Source of the DNA: Seriola aureovittata
Taxonomy: Eukaryota; Chordata; Actinopteri; Carangiformes; Carangidae
Direction: 5' to 3'
DNA length: 64,000 nt
NCBI RefSeq assembly: GCF_021018895.1
Contig: NC_079364.1
Location: 34,107,701-34,171,700 of the forward strand
Part shown: one piece after another, positions 36,504-48,100 of the stretch
Layout of the letters: each line of letters begins with the position of its first letter
Position numbering within the stretch: position 1 is the stretch's first letter
Position numbers and translations under genes: made by a program
Notes under the pieces: model-generated
The model's input: only the letters and a program-made list of their open reading frames with translations
Told to the model about the DNA's origin: nothing
Database searches by the model: none

Positions 36504-37193
36504 GGAAATATACCCAACTTTCTGTCATTTTGATGGATGACCCCCCTATTGTCTAGAGGTCATCAAGGTTATGCTAATGACGGGGGTGGGCGTGGGAAAT
36601 TTTAATGTAGTAGACTTTCCCAGGGGGATATGATAAAGATGCGCACTGAGGTATGAGGGGGGTATGTATAATACCTAGCGCTGTAGTATCGCTCATGATC
36701 ATCCTTCACCGATTGCTGTGTACATCAACACAGGGACTCGTAAAATTGGTCTACTAAGGCCATTTCTGACTCTGGGTTCAGTTCTACGGATCTTAAAACC
36801 AACAGTCGTCGGTTTGTCTTTGCATATATCGGGGAACCCATGGTCGGTGTGGGTATATGTGTGTGTGTGTGTGAGACAGAGAGGGAGGGAGAGGACTCAC
36901 AGTGGGTATTCAAGACTTTTTGTTTCACAAAGTTTTTATGCTTTAAGAACTTACGTCTCTCACGCATAGTCATCAAGACTTGTTGCTTGTGAATATGGAT
37001 ACATGATGACCTATTCCTTTAAAACCGCTGTTTCATAAAGGTATTATACATACCCCCCTCATACCTCAGTGCGCATCTTTATCATATCCCCCTGTGAAAG
37101 TCTACTACAAATTAAATTGTAGTAGCATAACCTTGATGACCTCTAGACAATAGACATCCATCAAAAATCTTGACAGAAAGTTGGGTATATTTC
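36504..37193. mobile_element. Fold-back (long inverted repeat) element
   Basis: The left arm (36504-36676) and right arm (37039-37193) are inverted copies over about 155-170 bases. They include ggaaatatacccaactttct outermost, atgacctctagaca, and the block gatgcgcactgaggtatgag next to the loop. The loop of about 360 bases has no protein pattern. The arms differ by small indels. No clear target duplication was found. Confidence 0.75.
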
Positions 37194-37204
37194 TTTCTCA
37201 GTTT

Positions 37205-37375
37205 CTGTAGGATGCGACCCCTTAATTGAGACAAAAAGAACTTCCTGTCCTGTAGGTAGGTCCTAAATGTTCTAAACCATTGTAGAACTGGGCGTGGTGG
37301 GCCAACCTATTTTTCTAACCTCTCCAATAAAATATCATGATCCACAGTGTCAAAGGCAGAGGTCCAAAAAAGTAA
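37205..37375 (-). pseudogene. LINE reverse transcriptase scrap
   Basis: The minus strand reads SAFDTVDHDILLERLE and then WFRTFRTYLQDRKFF, the finger-palm block of a jockey/CR1-type RT. It is a short 5'- and 3'-truncated remnant. Confidence 0.65.
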
Positions 37376-37929
37376 GTTTGTTAGAGTCTGTGTTTTATAT
37401 GCAAATCATTTACATCTTTGAGTGCTGTTTCTGTGCTATGGTGAGATCAAAAACCTGATCGATAGATAATTGATAGATTTTAATTGAAAGACATTATAGT
37501 GTCCCTATTTATGAGTAAGTCGAACCTTCCAGTCGTCACTCTTAATCACAATGATATAAAGAGAGAAGACTATATACTGTTGGAGAAATTTTGAATGTGC
37601 CTGCTGCTTGGTGTGTGTACTTCACTACTCTCATTTCAATCTGTACAAAGGACGTTACTTTCAGTTTCATTCATGTTGTGGAGGATTATCCTGAAACTGA
37701 CCTCAGTCACTGCAGTTGTCCCTCAAAAAGCCTTTTGAAGCTGTCACAACTGGCCAAAATAACCTCACACTGATGGTTTCAAACACAAATTTGTCCCCAC
37801 AACCATAGCAAGACATGTATACACACATGTACATGCCCTAACAGAAATTGATCTGCAATAAAGCTATACCACTATATCCCCATATAGACGATAGCTTCTA
37901 AGATCAAACTTTTATGACCGTCCTTACCT

Positions 37930-38081
37930 TTTACCTTGTTGAGACTCTTATTTTGGCTGTATAAATTTCATAAGGTTTTATACAACAGAGCCGATAATTC
38001 CCTCTTACCATGTTGAGACTTTTATTTTGAAGGTTAATCCAATTCGTGGAGATGGTGTTTGTGTGTTTCTGTCAATATAAA

Positions 38082-38113
<32 letters not shown>

Positions 38114-38120
38114 TATGTTT

Positions 38121-38169
<49 letters not shown>

Positions 38170-38370
38170 GTGTGTAGCAGTAGAGCTGCCCAACAGAACC
38201 TCCAGTAAGTTCTTTTTAACTGGTTGAGACTCTTATTTTGTAGGTGAATATCAAAAAAGTAAGATGTTGTGTCTGTCAATATGTGTGTGTATATTGCTGT
38301 GTGTGGCAGTAGAGCTGTCTACCATAGAGCCTTCAAAAAGCTTGTTACCAGGTTGAGACACTTACTTGTA
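37930..38370 (+). repeat. Degenerate minisatellite with GT tracts
   Basis: The core gttgagactcttattttg recurs in four versions at about 37939, 38010, 38223 and 38352. Two intervals also repeat a gtgtg..gcagtagagctg block (38173 and 38303). The units are spaced about 70 to 210 bases apart, and the longer spacings hold GT tracts (38082-38166). Confidence 0.7.
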
Positions 38371-38491
38371 GAAAGACCACACATCAACGCGCACACACAA
38401 GTACACACAAATACAGTTTTGCGTTTACTTGTGTGTGCACATAAATAAATGTTGATTTACCTCGGAGTTGCTCTCATACCTGAGTTAAAAG

Positions 38492-38532
<41 letters not shown>

Positions 38533-38535
38533 TGG
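38492..38535. repeat. (GT)n microsatellite
   Basis: GT tract with two TT interruptions. Confidence 0.95.
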
Positions 38536-38723
38536 TTTGCGGGGGGGTTACAATTTGAGTCCAATTAGCCAGGAGAATCAGTTTTGTTCCGCCCAGATGC
38601 TGCGTTAGTAGCATCTGCTTGAGACCTGTAAATTGTAAACAGCTTTCTGCCCGTGTATGTCTGTGTGAATAATCACTTAATAGCTGGAAGTGTTGTGAAC
38701 AGTTTAAAGATCGAATAATCTGT

Positions 38724-40301
38724 AGCCTCACCTGTTCTCTCTCCCACTGCTTCAGCTGCAGGTTCTCCTGCGGCATCTCCTCCACAACCTGACACTGCAG
38801 CTGCAACTCCCCCCACACTGGGGTCAAGTCTCCTGTCCTTTACAGCGGAGGAGGTGAGGAGGGAGCTCAAGAGGCTACGCCTTGGAAAGGCAACAGACCC
38901 GGATGGTGTGATCGAGGCTGTTAAAGGACTGTGCAGCCCAGCTGGCTGAGCCTCTCCAGAGGATCTTTAACTTAAGCCTTCAAACAGGGAGGGTCCCGGT
39001 CCTGTGGAAAACGTCATGTCTTGTTCTGGTACCTAAAGTAGGACAACCGGCTGAGATAAATGACTACAGACCAGTGGCCCTCACATCACACATCATGAAG
39101 ACCCTGGAGCGGCTGCTTCTCCCCCTTCTGAAGCCACAGGTTGAGCATGCACTAGAACCTGTACAGTTCGCCTACAAATAACATACTGGAGTGCCATCCT
39201 TTACATGCTCCACTGGGCCCATTCTTACTTGGATGAGCCAGGTAGTTACATGAGTATTATATTCTATGATTTCTCAAGTGCATTTAACACCATCCAACCT
39301 CCCATTCTTAAAGACAAGATGGAAGGGATGGAGGTGGATCCCTGCTTTACATCCTGGATTGTGGACGACCACAGTACATCAGGCTGGGCAACTGTGTCTC
39401 AGGGACGTAATGAGAAGCACTGAGGCTCCACAGGGGACTGTTCTGGCCAACTTTAAATACAACTCTGAGTCCTGCCACATCCAGAGATACTCAGATGACA
39501 CAGCTATTGTGGCATGTATTAGGAATGGGTAGGAAAAGGAGTACAGGGATCTGATGATGGCCTTCAGTGAATGAAGCGACAAGAACTGCCACCTTCTGAA
39601 CACCTCCAAGACCAAGGAGATGGTCATGGACTTTGGGAGGTTTAGGCCCACCCTTCAGCCAGTCAACATTCAAGGGAAGGACATTGAGGTGGTGCACACT
39701 TATAAATACCTAGGTGTGCACCTGGACAGTAAACTGAACTGGTCCCTGAATACGGATGCCATCTACTGGAAGGGGCAGAGCCGGCTCTTTTTCCTCAGAA
39801 GCTCAGGTCCTTTGACATTTGCAGTGAAATGCTGCACATGTTTTATTAGTCAGTGGTGGCCAGTGTACTCTTTTATGCTGCAGTCTGCTGGGGCAACAGC
39901 ATGTCAGACACGAACACAAGGAGATGGGATAAGCTGGTAAAAAAGGCTGGGTTTGTGCTTGGCAGGAGTCTCGACTCACTCAGGACTGTTGTGGAGAGAC
40001 ACATGCAATGTAAGATGGAGGCCATTTTGGACAATACAAACCATCATCTCCACAACATTCTGACAGGACAGAGAAGCAGCTACAGCTGCAGCAAACATCT
40101 CATCACAATGCGCTGCAGCACAGAGAGGTTCAGGAGATCCTTTGTTCCGATCAGGCTATACAACACCTCAGCCAAAGGAAGTGGACTTATGTAATTATTA
40201 TTGTTATTTTTTTTTATTAGCTGTTTTTATTATTATTATTATTACTATTATTATCAACATTGAGCTAATACACATGTATTTCCCCTAGGGGATAAATAAA
40301 G

Positions 40302-40349
<48 letters not shown>

Positions 40350-40353
40350 CATC
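38724..40353 (+). pseudogene. 5'-truncated LINE (RT, C-terminus, TATC tail)
   Basis: Homology with the LINE at 58727 onward begins at agcctcacctgttctctc, marking the 5' truncation. The plus strand encodes AEEVRRELKRL, INDYRPVALTSHIMKTLER, FYDFSSAFNTIQPPIL, TEAPQGTVLA (followed by a deletion), YSDDTAIVACI as the catalytic box, KYLGVHLDSKLNW, and a C-terminal block to 40194. A 3' UTR follows, with gggataaataaagtatctatc and a TATC microsatellite tail (40302-40353). Stops and frameshifts are frequent. It belongs to a CR1/L2/Rex1-like fish group; the exact clade is uncertain. Confidence 0.85.
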
Positions 40354-40428
40354 TACCTTTCCCATTGACATCTTTCTGTAACTCACTTCTTTGTCCACAT
40401 TTTTGGCTCTAGAAGGACCAAAGCCAGA

Positions 40429-41856
40429 TGTTGGGTCTGAGCTCTACCTCATGAGCTGGACACCAAATATATTGGAATTCGGTTGTCTATCAATTTATTG
40501 GCTATCATAAATTAAGAAAATATTGATATTAAAAGTATTAATAGTAAATAATAACTTTAAAATTAATTAAAGTCCTCGGGGCACCAGCCTAAACTAATAG
40601 GCAAAATAGCCAATATGGTTTTAGTCTCAATTTATTACCATTAATCTGGAACTCTTATTAACCATTAGCTTACTAACTATAACCAAATTACCATATCAAC
40701 AGAAAGTTGAAAGATTGGAATTCTATCAAGTAGAGGTTGGCAATATTCACGCTTGTGCAACATTAAACACACCAGTAGTTATACTTAAAGGCATTTATTT
40801 ACAATGGAGCAGAGTAAAACACAATGTCTAATAGTATATACAGGTGTGTGCATATGTGTGTTTGTGGGGACACAAACAAAGGCAAGATGGCCGATTCAAA
40901 GTGGTCACTGTGACCACATGACCTGAACAAAGAAGACTACACAAGATGGCGGTTAGCAAAGAAACTACTCAAAATGGCCGCTGAGACCACCTGGTGTGTG
41001 TGTGGGGGGGAAGGTGTGAGTTTCTTTGTTAGCCTAGCTCATGTAATCTAAAGGTACCGGGTTAGAGGGAAGTGGTTAGCTTCATGCAGGTTCTAGAACT
41101 GAGACGTACTACTATGTGTGTGAACATACGAGTACCCGATTAACTGTATGACTGACCACAACCTAGGCAAACATTACAACAACAAAACATCAAGTACAAT
41201 AACGAAGTTAAGACTTCTGTTGCTTAGCTGTGCTGTGCTATGCTGTGATGGGAAAGGTTAGGTCCAGTCCGTTAACATTACCCAGTCCTTGGAACAAACA
41301 AAGAGGTCCTCTCCAGTGTTTTTGTAAAATCCAGTGAGTTGGGAGGCTTCCTGGTGGAGGAAAGTCCTGTCTGGCTGTGTTGCTTCTGCTGTTATCTCCT
41401 TTGTTCTCCTCACAGAGTTAGCTGTTCCACGCTAACTCTGCTATGACTCCCGTTGCTTGGAAAATCAGCTGGCCTTGTGTCGTAGCTGCTGATTCTGAAG
41501 AGAATTTGGTTCACTCTCAGTTAATCCGAAGCAGGTCGCTGCTGTCGAGGAGAAGAGTGTTTGCAGGCTGCTGTGAGCAAGCCGGCGAGAGAGCTGGTTT
41601 CTCAGGTAGCAAGGCTGACTTGGGCTAGGGCCTTGTTGCCCTTTGAAAAGCTGAGAGGAGAGAGCAGGAGCTGCTCTCCAGAGCAAGCCAAGAAGAGAAG
41701 AGAGAGAGAAGAGGGCCAGAGGACTAGTTTTGTTCGGTGACACCCTTGGGGGGAAGGGTCATCCCCAGGTGTGAACGGTGAGGAACTGTGGAGTGTGAAT
41801 TCCTTTGTCCAGTGGAGCAAAGAAACATCTGGTCTCTTGAATGATGAGTCCCAACA
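40429..41856 (-). repeat. Long solo LTR, copy B (inverted)
   Basis: This is the same family as 17929-19418, in the opposite orientation. On the minus strand it runs TGTTGGGACTC...CAGACCCAACA. The flanking four bases are caga (40425-40428) and cagt (41857-41860), a 3-of-4 match that could be a decayed target duplication. It is about 60 bases shorter than copy A because of internal indels. Confidence 0.82.
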
Positions 41857-41860
41857 CAGT

Positions 41861-42064
41861 GTACAAAGATCTTGTGCCGGCCATCGTCCCTCATGGTTAT
41901 GATAGGAGTGACCATTCTCTCTCAAATAGCTGTTTTTGAGAGACTCGCCAGGCCAAAATCACACCCAGATCTGAGTCAGCTCTGATTCTTTCAGCTAGAC
42001 ACCAGTGTTCGAACCAGCTCATTAAGAGAGTCTTTGATCTCTGTGATGTTTACAAAGACAGCCA

Positions 42065-42133
<69 letters not shown>

Positions 42134-42440
42134 CACACACACACACATTCTGCTCCAGCACTCAGAGCTCTCTGCTCCTTTTACTAACTTTAACTAACTA
42201 GGCATAGCTCCACTCTCTATATGGAGCTAACTGCGAACTCTAACTGCCATCCCTGAAAAATTCCCTTAAATAAAGTCAGACAAACTCTTTTTAAATGCAA
42301 CCTCCATTGACTATTTTTATATCGCAAATGTAGAGATTTTTTTGTCCTGTATCATCCAGTTTTGGTCTCATTCTGATATCTTTTATTGTTTTTGAGGAAG
42401 TGATGGGAGTACCTCTCACATTGACTGCAACACAAATTCA
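41861..42440. other. Unassigned, with a CA microsatellite
   Basis: A CA tract occupies 42068-42147. No coding motif is seen in the remainder. Confidence 0.5.
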
Positions 42441-42840
42441 GGAGCAGGTGTTACTGGGCAGAAATGGGCAGAGCTGATTCTGATTGGTTGATTAAACTCA
42501 TTAATTCTTAGCTTTTTAACTCAGGTATGAGAGCAACTCTAAGGTAAATCAACACGTTGAATTTGCGTGTAATTGTGTGTGTGTGTGTGTTGATGTGTGG
42601 TTCTTTGCGTGTGTCTTCATGCCTTTCTAATGACTGAATGATTGTGAAGACAATTTTGGTTAAAAATCATTATCGCGAGGGCATTTTGGCCAGGTCAGTG
42701 TCAGGATAAGGATAAGGATTAGTCTCTACAACATGAATGAAACTGAAAGTAACATCCTTTGTACAGATTGAAATGTGAGGAGTAAAGTACACGCACCAAG
42801 CATCAGGCACATTCAAAATTTCTCCAAGAATTTTTTAGTT
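42440..42840 (-). repeat. Homologous segment B of an inverted pair
   Basis: This is the minus-strand counterpart of 37570-38610. It includes the blocks around 42515-42555 (complement of ttgctctcatacctgagtta) and 42720-42830 (complement of the gaatgtgcctg...catgttgt region). It lacks the minisatellite seen in segment A. Confidence 0.65.
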
Positions 42841-42959
42841 AGGATAATATAACTCTCTCATCAAGATCATGTTTATACTGTATGACCGTGAGTCAAACAT
42901 CATACAACATACAGTGTATTATAATTACTCTTAAAATTACACTCATACTCCCTCTTTTA

Positions 42960-43276
42960 TATTTTGCCTTTCTTCCCTCCTCTCGCCCATTTCTCTCTTT
43001 GCTTGTGATCTTTTTTTTTTCCTTCCTTCTAATCATTTTCATTTGACAACACACTGCACTAACACGAAAACACTGTCTGCAGCATCTTTATCCCCACAGG
43101 AAGTTGTAATGTGTGCATGTGTGTGTTTGTGTGTATGCGTGCATTTGTGTGTTTTAAGTCAGTAGTGTGTGAAAAATGAAAACAGGGGTGATATTTCTCC
43201 CAGACACACTCTGTTCCAGTTCTCCAGCTTCACCATATGGAGCCCATTACATCCATTTATGAATGTTCTACACTAG

Positions 43277-43320
<44 letters not shown>

Positions 43321-43551
43321 TACACTGGTACTCACATACATACAAACAGACATGTTTCATAGCACCAAAGCGATGCCACAGAAGGAACATATGTCATACA
43401 ATAAATAAGAGTGTGTTAACATTTTACCCCTCAGGTCTGTTCTCCATTGGTCTGTGTCTATGTATGTGTATGAGTCTATGTGTGTGTACATAATGTGTGT
43501 TGTAGAGGCTTGCACAAGACTTCATATTTGTGTTTTGTCCCACATGTCTCT

Positions 43552-43638
<87 letters not shown>

Positions 43639-43740
43639 ATTGCCTATCTTCCTTTTTCCATCACATTGAACCTACTCAGCTGATTCAGCGTTTTCATATT
43701 TGCATTTGTTTTGGTGTACTGAGCTCATGCTCGAGTTGTG

Positions 43741-43797
<57 letters not shown>

Positions 43798-44104
43798 GTG
43801 GGTTTGTTTCGAGTGTATTCTCTTTGTACTTGGTTTGTTGCACTTTACTTCCTAGATCTTTCACTCTTGTCCCATGTTGTGTTTTTTGAAGGGAGTCTGA
43901 CTCCATTGTTGGTAGTTGAGAATTTCCTTGTGGTAGGAGTGGCTTGGCGTGTGAAGAGACTTATGCAGTTTAGAGGGGACAGATTAATTCATGATAATTT
44001 GAAAGGTTGTACTGTCAGATGTATTGCAGCCTCTGAAGCCACAGAACAACCAGCATCATGTTCCAAATCAAGAAAATGTTATTCATTCATATTAGAACTG
44101 CATG
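42960..44104. other. Microsatellite-rich stretch, no gene
   Basis: CA tracts at 43279-43318 and 43555-43635 and a GT tract at 43738-43796. Open frames over them are repeat artefacts. Confidence 0.7.
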
Positions 44105-44106
44105 TA

Positions 44107-45336
44107 CAGTGGGTACGGAAAGTATTCAGACCCCTTTAAATTTTTCACTCTTTGTTTCATTGCAGCCATTTGCTAAAATCAAAAAAGTTCATTTTATTTC
44201 TCATTAATGTCACTCAGCACCCCATCTTGACAGAAAAAACAGAAATGTAGAAATTTTTGCAAGTTTATTAAAAAAGAAAAACTGAAATATCACATGGTCA
44301 TAAGTATTCAGACCCTTTGCTGTGACACTCATATTTAACTCACATGCTGTCCATTTCTTCTGATCCTCCTTGAGATGGTTCTACTCCTTCATTGGAGTCC
44401 AGCTGTGTTTAATTAAACTGATTGGACTTGATTAGGAAAGGCACACACCTGTCTATATAAGACCTTACAGCTCGCAGTGCATGTCAGAGCAAATGAGAAT
44501 CATGAGGTCGAAGGAACTGCCCAAGGAGCACAGAGCTGGCCAAGGTTACAAAAGAGTTCTGCAGCACTCAAGGTTCCTAAGAGCACAGTGGCCTCCATAA
44601 TCCTTAAATGGAAGAAGTTCGGGACGACCAGAACTCTTCCTAGACCTGGCCGTCCAGCCAAACTGAGCAATCGTGGGATAAGAGCCTTGGTGAGAGAGGT
44701 AAAGAAGAACCCAAAGATCACTGGTGGTTGCAATTGAAGGAAAGATGAATGCGGCCAAGTACAGAGATATCCTGGAAGAAAACCTCTTCCAGAGTGCTCA
44801 GGACCTCAGACTGGGCCGAAGGTTCACCTTCCAACAAGACAATGACCCTAAGCACACAGCTAAAATAACAAAGGAGTGGCTTCAGAACAACTCTGTGACC
44901 ATTCTTGACAGGCCCAGCCAGAGCCCTGGCCTAAACCCAATTGAGCATCTCTGGAGAGACCTGAAAATGGCTGTTCACCATCCAACCTGACAGAACTGGA
45001 GAGGATCTGCAGGGAAGAATGGCAGAGGATCCCCAAATCCAGGTGTGAAAAACTTGTTGCATCATTCCCAAGAAGACTCATGGCTGTACTAGCTCAAAAG
45101 GGTGCTTCTACTCAATACTGAGCAAAGGGTCTGAATACTTATGACCATGTGATATTTCAGTTTTTCTTTTTTAATAAACTTGCAAAAATTTCTACATTTC
45201 TGTTTTTTTCTGTCAAGATGGGGTGCTGAGTGACATTAATGAGAAATAAAATGAACTTTTTTGATTTTAGCAAATGGCTTCAATGAAACAAAGAGTGAAA
45301 ATTTTAAAGGGGTCTGAATACTTTCCATACCCACTG
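44107..45336 (+). mobile_element. Tc1-like transposon, internally deleted, TA-flanked
   Basis: The element is bounded by TA dinucleotides (44105-44106 and 45337-45338). Its terminal inverted repeats of about 216 bases (44107-44322 and 45121-45336) differ at only about four positions. The transposase between them has lost its middle. The near-identity of the ends suggests a fairly young copy. Confidence 0.95.
44502..45121 (+). pseudogene. Tc1 transposase, middle deleted
   Basis: From the ATG at 44502 (MRSKELPKEHRAG) a frameshift near 44550 leads into the helix-turn-helix part (ALKVPKSTVASIILKWKKFG, then GRPAKLS). The frame then jumps, after KKNPKIT, to EGKMNAAKYRDILEENLF. The piece carrying the first catalytic aspartate is therefore gone. 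The second aspartate (QQDNDPKHTAK) and the glutamate (SPGLNPIEHLW) remain. A second shift near 44985 precedes the C-terminus, which stops at 45119-45121. Non-functional. Confidence 0.92.
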
Positions 45337-45449
45337 TATATGTATAAAGATTGACCTATTATTGTCATGATGCCCATCTCAGTCATGTGATGAATAGTGA
45401 AACTGACTCGCATCCCTTGGGTTCCACCTCCCACTTTGCTGCTTCCAAT

Positions 45450-45700
45450 ATATCAGGCCAACATTGTAGTGTTTTGCACCTTATTAGACAGACATCTGAT
45501 TTTACTGAGGTGGAAATCACCTGTTCCCCCTCCCATTCTGTATGGATCAAGGAAATTTTTTACTTTGTTAAAATGGAAAAAATTAGATGTGCTATAAACG
45601 GTTCACCTGCCACATTTAATAAAACATGGGGACCTTTTGTTGTACATGCTGAGATGTTGGTCTTTGGGTTTTTTTTCTTTTCTTTCTATCTTTTTAATTT
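45450..45700 (+). pseudogene. Possible L1-type LINE C-terminus
   Basis: Across two frames the plus strand reads LLDRHLILLRWKSPVPPP, then EIFYFVKMEKIRCAINGS and TFNKTWGPF. This has the pattern of the last part of L1-clade ORF2 (WKS...PP...ME+...G...F...W.PF). No upstream RT is present and the boundaries are unclear. Confidence 0.45.
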
Positions 45701-47130
45701 TGTATATATATATTATGATTATTTGGTGACCAGTGTGTATGTGTTATGTTTAGTTTTGTTTTCTTTTAATATCAGTTACATATTTTTCTAAGCATTATTC
45801 ATGTATTTTTTTCTGCCCTTCATAGACATGTCCTGTTGCTTTCTTATATTTGGCACAAAAATGCAACTTGCAGTACAACGTTTTTGTCATTTTAGTGTTG
45901 TAGGGAATCCAATAACTCATTTGGGAAGAAGACTCCCATCCCACAGGATTCCTGTATCAAGTCCTTCCAGTTCCAGGTTATGTGTGAATACAGGCCACCT
46001 GTACACTGTAGAGGTGAGGGTTTGTTATTTACCTAACCATAACTCTTGTAATACAGCACCTCTACATTTTAACCAGGACTGTTACTTTTAAGAACACGTT
46101 TTTATTAATATACGTATATATACTGTATATAAATGAATATATATTATTAATATAAAATTGAATGTCTCACCATTTTTAAAACACAGGTTAAACACTTTTT
46201 TAATGTGTCTTAATGCATTACTTACCATACTGAATGAGCTGTAATCATTCTTCCTCATGGACTCATGACTGATGACTTTAGACTTCATTTGAGTGACTCA
46301 AAAATTACATTGACTTTAACACAAATGACATCTGACTTCACTTGTACTTTAAGCTTTTCCCTTAGCACTGAAAACTGAACAGTGAATCAGCTCTTCATTT
46401 TCTTGACAGTGGCTATACTGTGAATCAATCTGACAGCAGCCAATCACTCTGAGTGAGCAGGAGTTGGAGGGTGTGTGTGGGTGTGTGTCAATGCAGACAG
46501 GCAGCAGGTCAGACCTGTGTTCATCATGGTTAACAACAAATATGAGCCAAATATAAGGATTCCACAAGTCCATCAAATGTGCACAAAGATGGGTCACAGT
46601 TTTTCCTTTTCAGCGATAAGAAAGGTTATATAATGATATTTCTTCAGCAGCAAAACATGAAAGGTGCAGTTATGTTAACTGGACTAAGGGGTTTGATTAC
46701 TGTGGAGGCTCGAGACCAAGAAGCTGCACAATGTGAAACAATCATTGAACATAAAAAGGTGTCTGCAGCAGAAAACACAATGTTGAGTCACCATTTTATG
46801 TGTTTGTCAGATTGTAGAAGGAAATTTAATATCATACAGATATATTTTACATTTTAATCGTGTGCAATATGATTTCCTTTATCCTTTAATTAATTTATCT
46901 TCTGATGAGGATAAATACGGTGGCCCTGAGAGCTCAATGCACTGCAACTTAAGAAAACACATGCAAACAGACAAAACCCCCCAAAAATTCACAAACATCT
47001 TCATCAATTTGACATGAGCTGAAAATACTGTTTCCAGGGGACACAAAAAAGCGATGTATTACAATACATGTATATATATAATACATCCATGTGCACTTGT
47101 TGTTCAATGCTTTTTTTGCTTGGTTGTTAG
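45701..47130. other. AT-rich unassigned stretch
   Basis: No coding motif or repeat edge recognised. Confidence 0.4.
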
Positions 47131-47301
47131 GGTGATGATGGAGTTGGCGCCCACATCGAGCATATCCAGTATAACGCGCTGATGCAACACCCAAAAGCTC
47201 GCAAATCAGTATTCGTCAGTGAACGTTGCGAGCAGGCAAGCGGCGTGTTCATCTATCATTCTGATAATAAGTGGTACAGCTCCCCCGAATTTCACAGATG
47301 A
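47131..47301 (+). other. Candidate short exon of unknown identity
   Basis: A frame open for 56 codons follows a plausible splice acceptor (tttttttgcttggttgttag, ending at 47130). It ends in TGA at 47299-47301. The predicted peptide includes GDDGVGAHIEHIQYNAL and SGVFIYHSDNKWYSSPEF. CpG dinucleotides are enriched relative to the surroundings. I do not recognise the family. It may be a terminal exon of a decayed transposon gene, or chance. Confidence 0.3.
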
Positions 47302-48100
47302 CCTCTTTCAAACCTTCTATTAGTGAAACTGTACTGTAGCCACACATGACTGATGTGTGAGCCTCTCTTACCTTCTCATGTAGGCAAATGGAACTTCATA
47401 ACAACCTGCCTACCTATTACAGGGTTGGTTTACTGTGGTTGACATGAATTTATCCTCACACTCACACACCACCTCTATTTTTTCAGCAGACAAGCTTAAT
47501 GTAGATTATATATGACACTATTTCCCCCACATCCAATTTATCACCTTGATATTCAGGTGACTCTCACATTAAAGTGGGCTTTCACCAGAGGTCAAAGGCA
47601 GTAAAATTTGTTTGTAAGAGTGCTGAGACTCTTGCTGTATACATGTTTCATAAAGATTCACAGCTTTCAGTTGCAGGCGTTTTAGTTTCTACTTTACATG
47701 TAGGCCCTGGAGGTGTAAAACTGTCCACATGCTTGACTGTTAACTGTTTTCACTTATAAATGCCCACTCTTGGGCCAGATACTTGTTTTCTTCTGGCTCT
47801 GTAGTATACACTAGTATACGTTCCACGGCCAAAATCTGGTCTACTCCCAAATCTGGACCAATCCTGGCACACAAAGAAAATCTTTTGGCTGTCAGCCAAC
47901 ACCGGAGGATAACAGCAGGACTCTGCCCAAATGTGGAAGTATATGGGCCAGACTCGGGCGAGGACCCAGGTATATGTTGGGCCAGAGGTTTCCCACCCAC
48001 GTGCTTCAGCATCACCTCACTAATAAAATCAGTTCATTCATAATGAACCAGCTGTAGAGAGATGGAGCAGGGCTCACCAAATGTGTTTGCACAGGTGGTG
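47302..48100. other. Unassigned stretch
   Basis: No gene is recognised. The segment at 47770-48010 has repeated gggccag/ctggcc-like words and may be an old repeat. Confidence 0.35.

Larger units (their letters stand above)
37570..38610 (+). repeat. Homologous segment A of an inverted pair
   Basis: Three blocks match the minus strand of 42440-42840 in the same order: ggagaaattttgaatgtgcctg (37580 region, homologous over about 110 bases), ttgctctcatacctgagtta (38467 region), and a looser block at 38552-38605. Segment A is longer because it contains a minisatellite and GT tracts. Confidence 0.65.

Noticed and set aside
40302..40353. TATC tandem as an independent microsatellite or CRISPR-like array
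   Set aside because: It directly follows the aataaagtatctatc end of the LINE and is that element's tail; there are no spacers.
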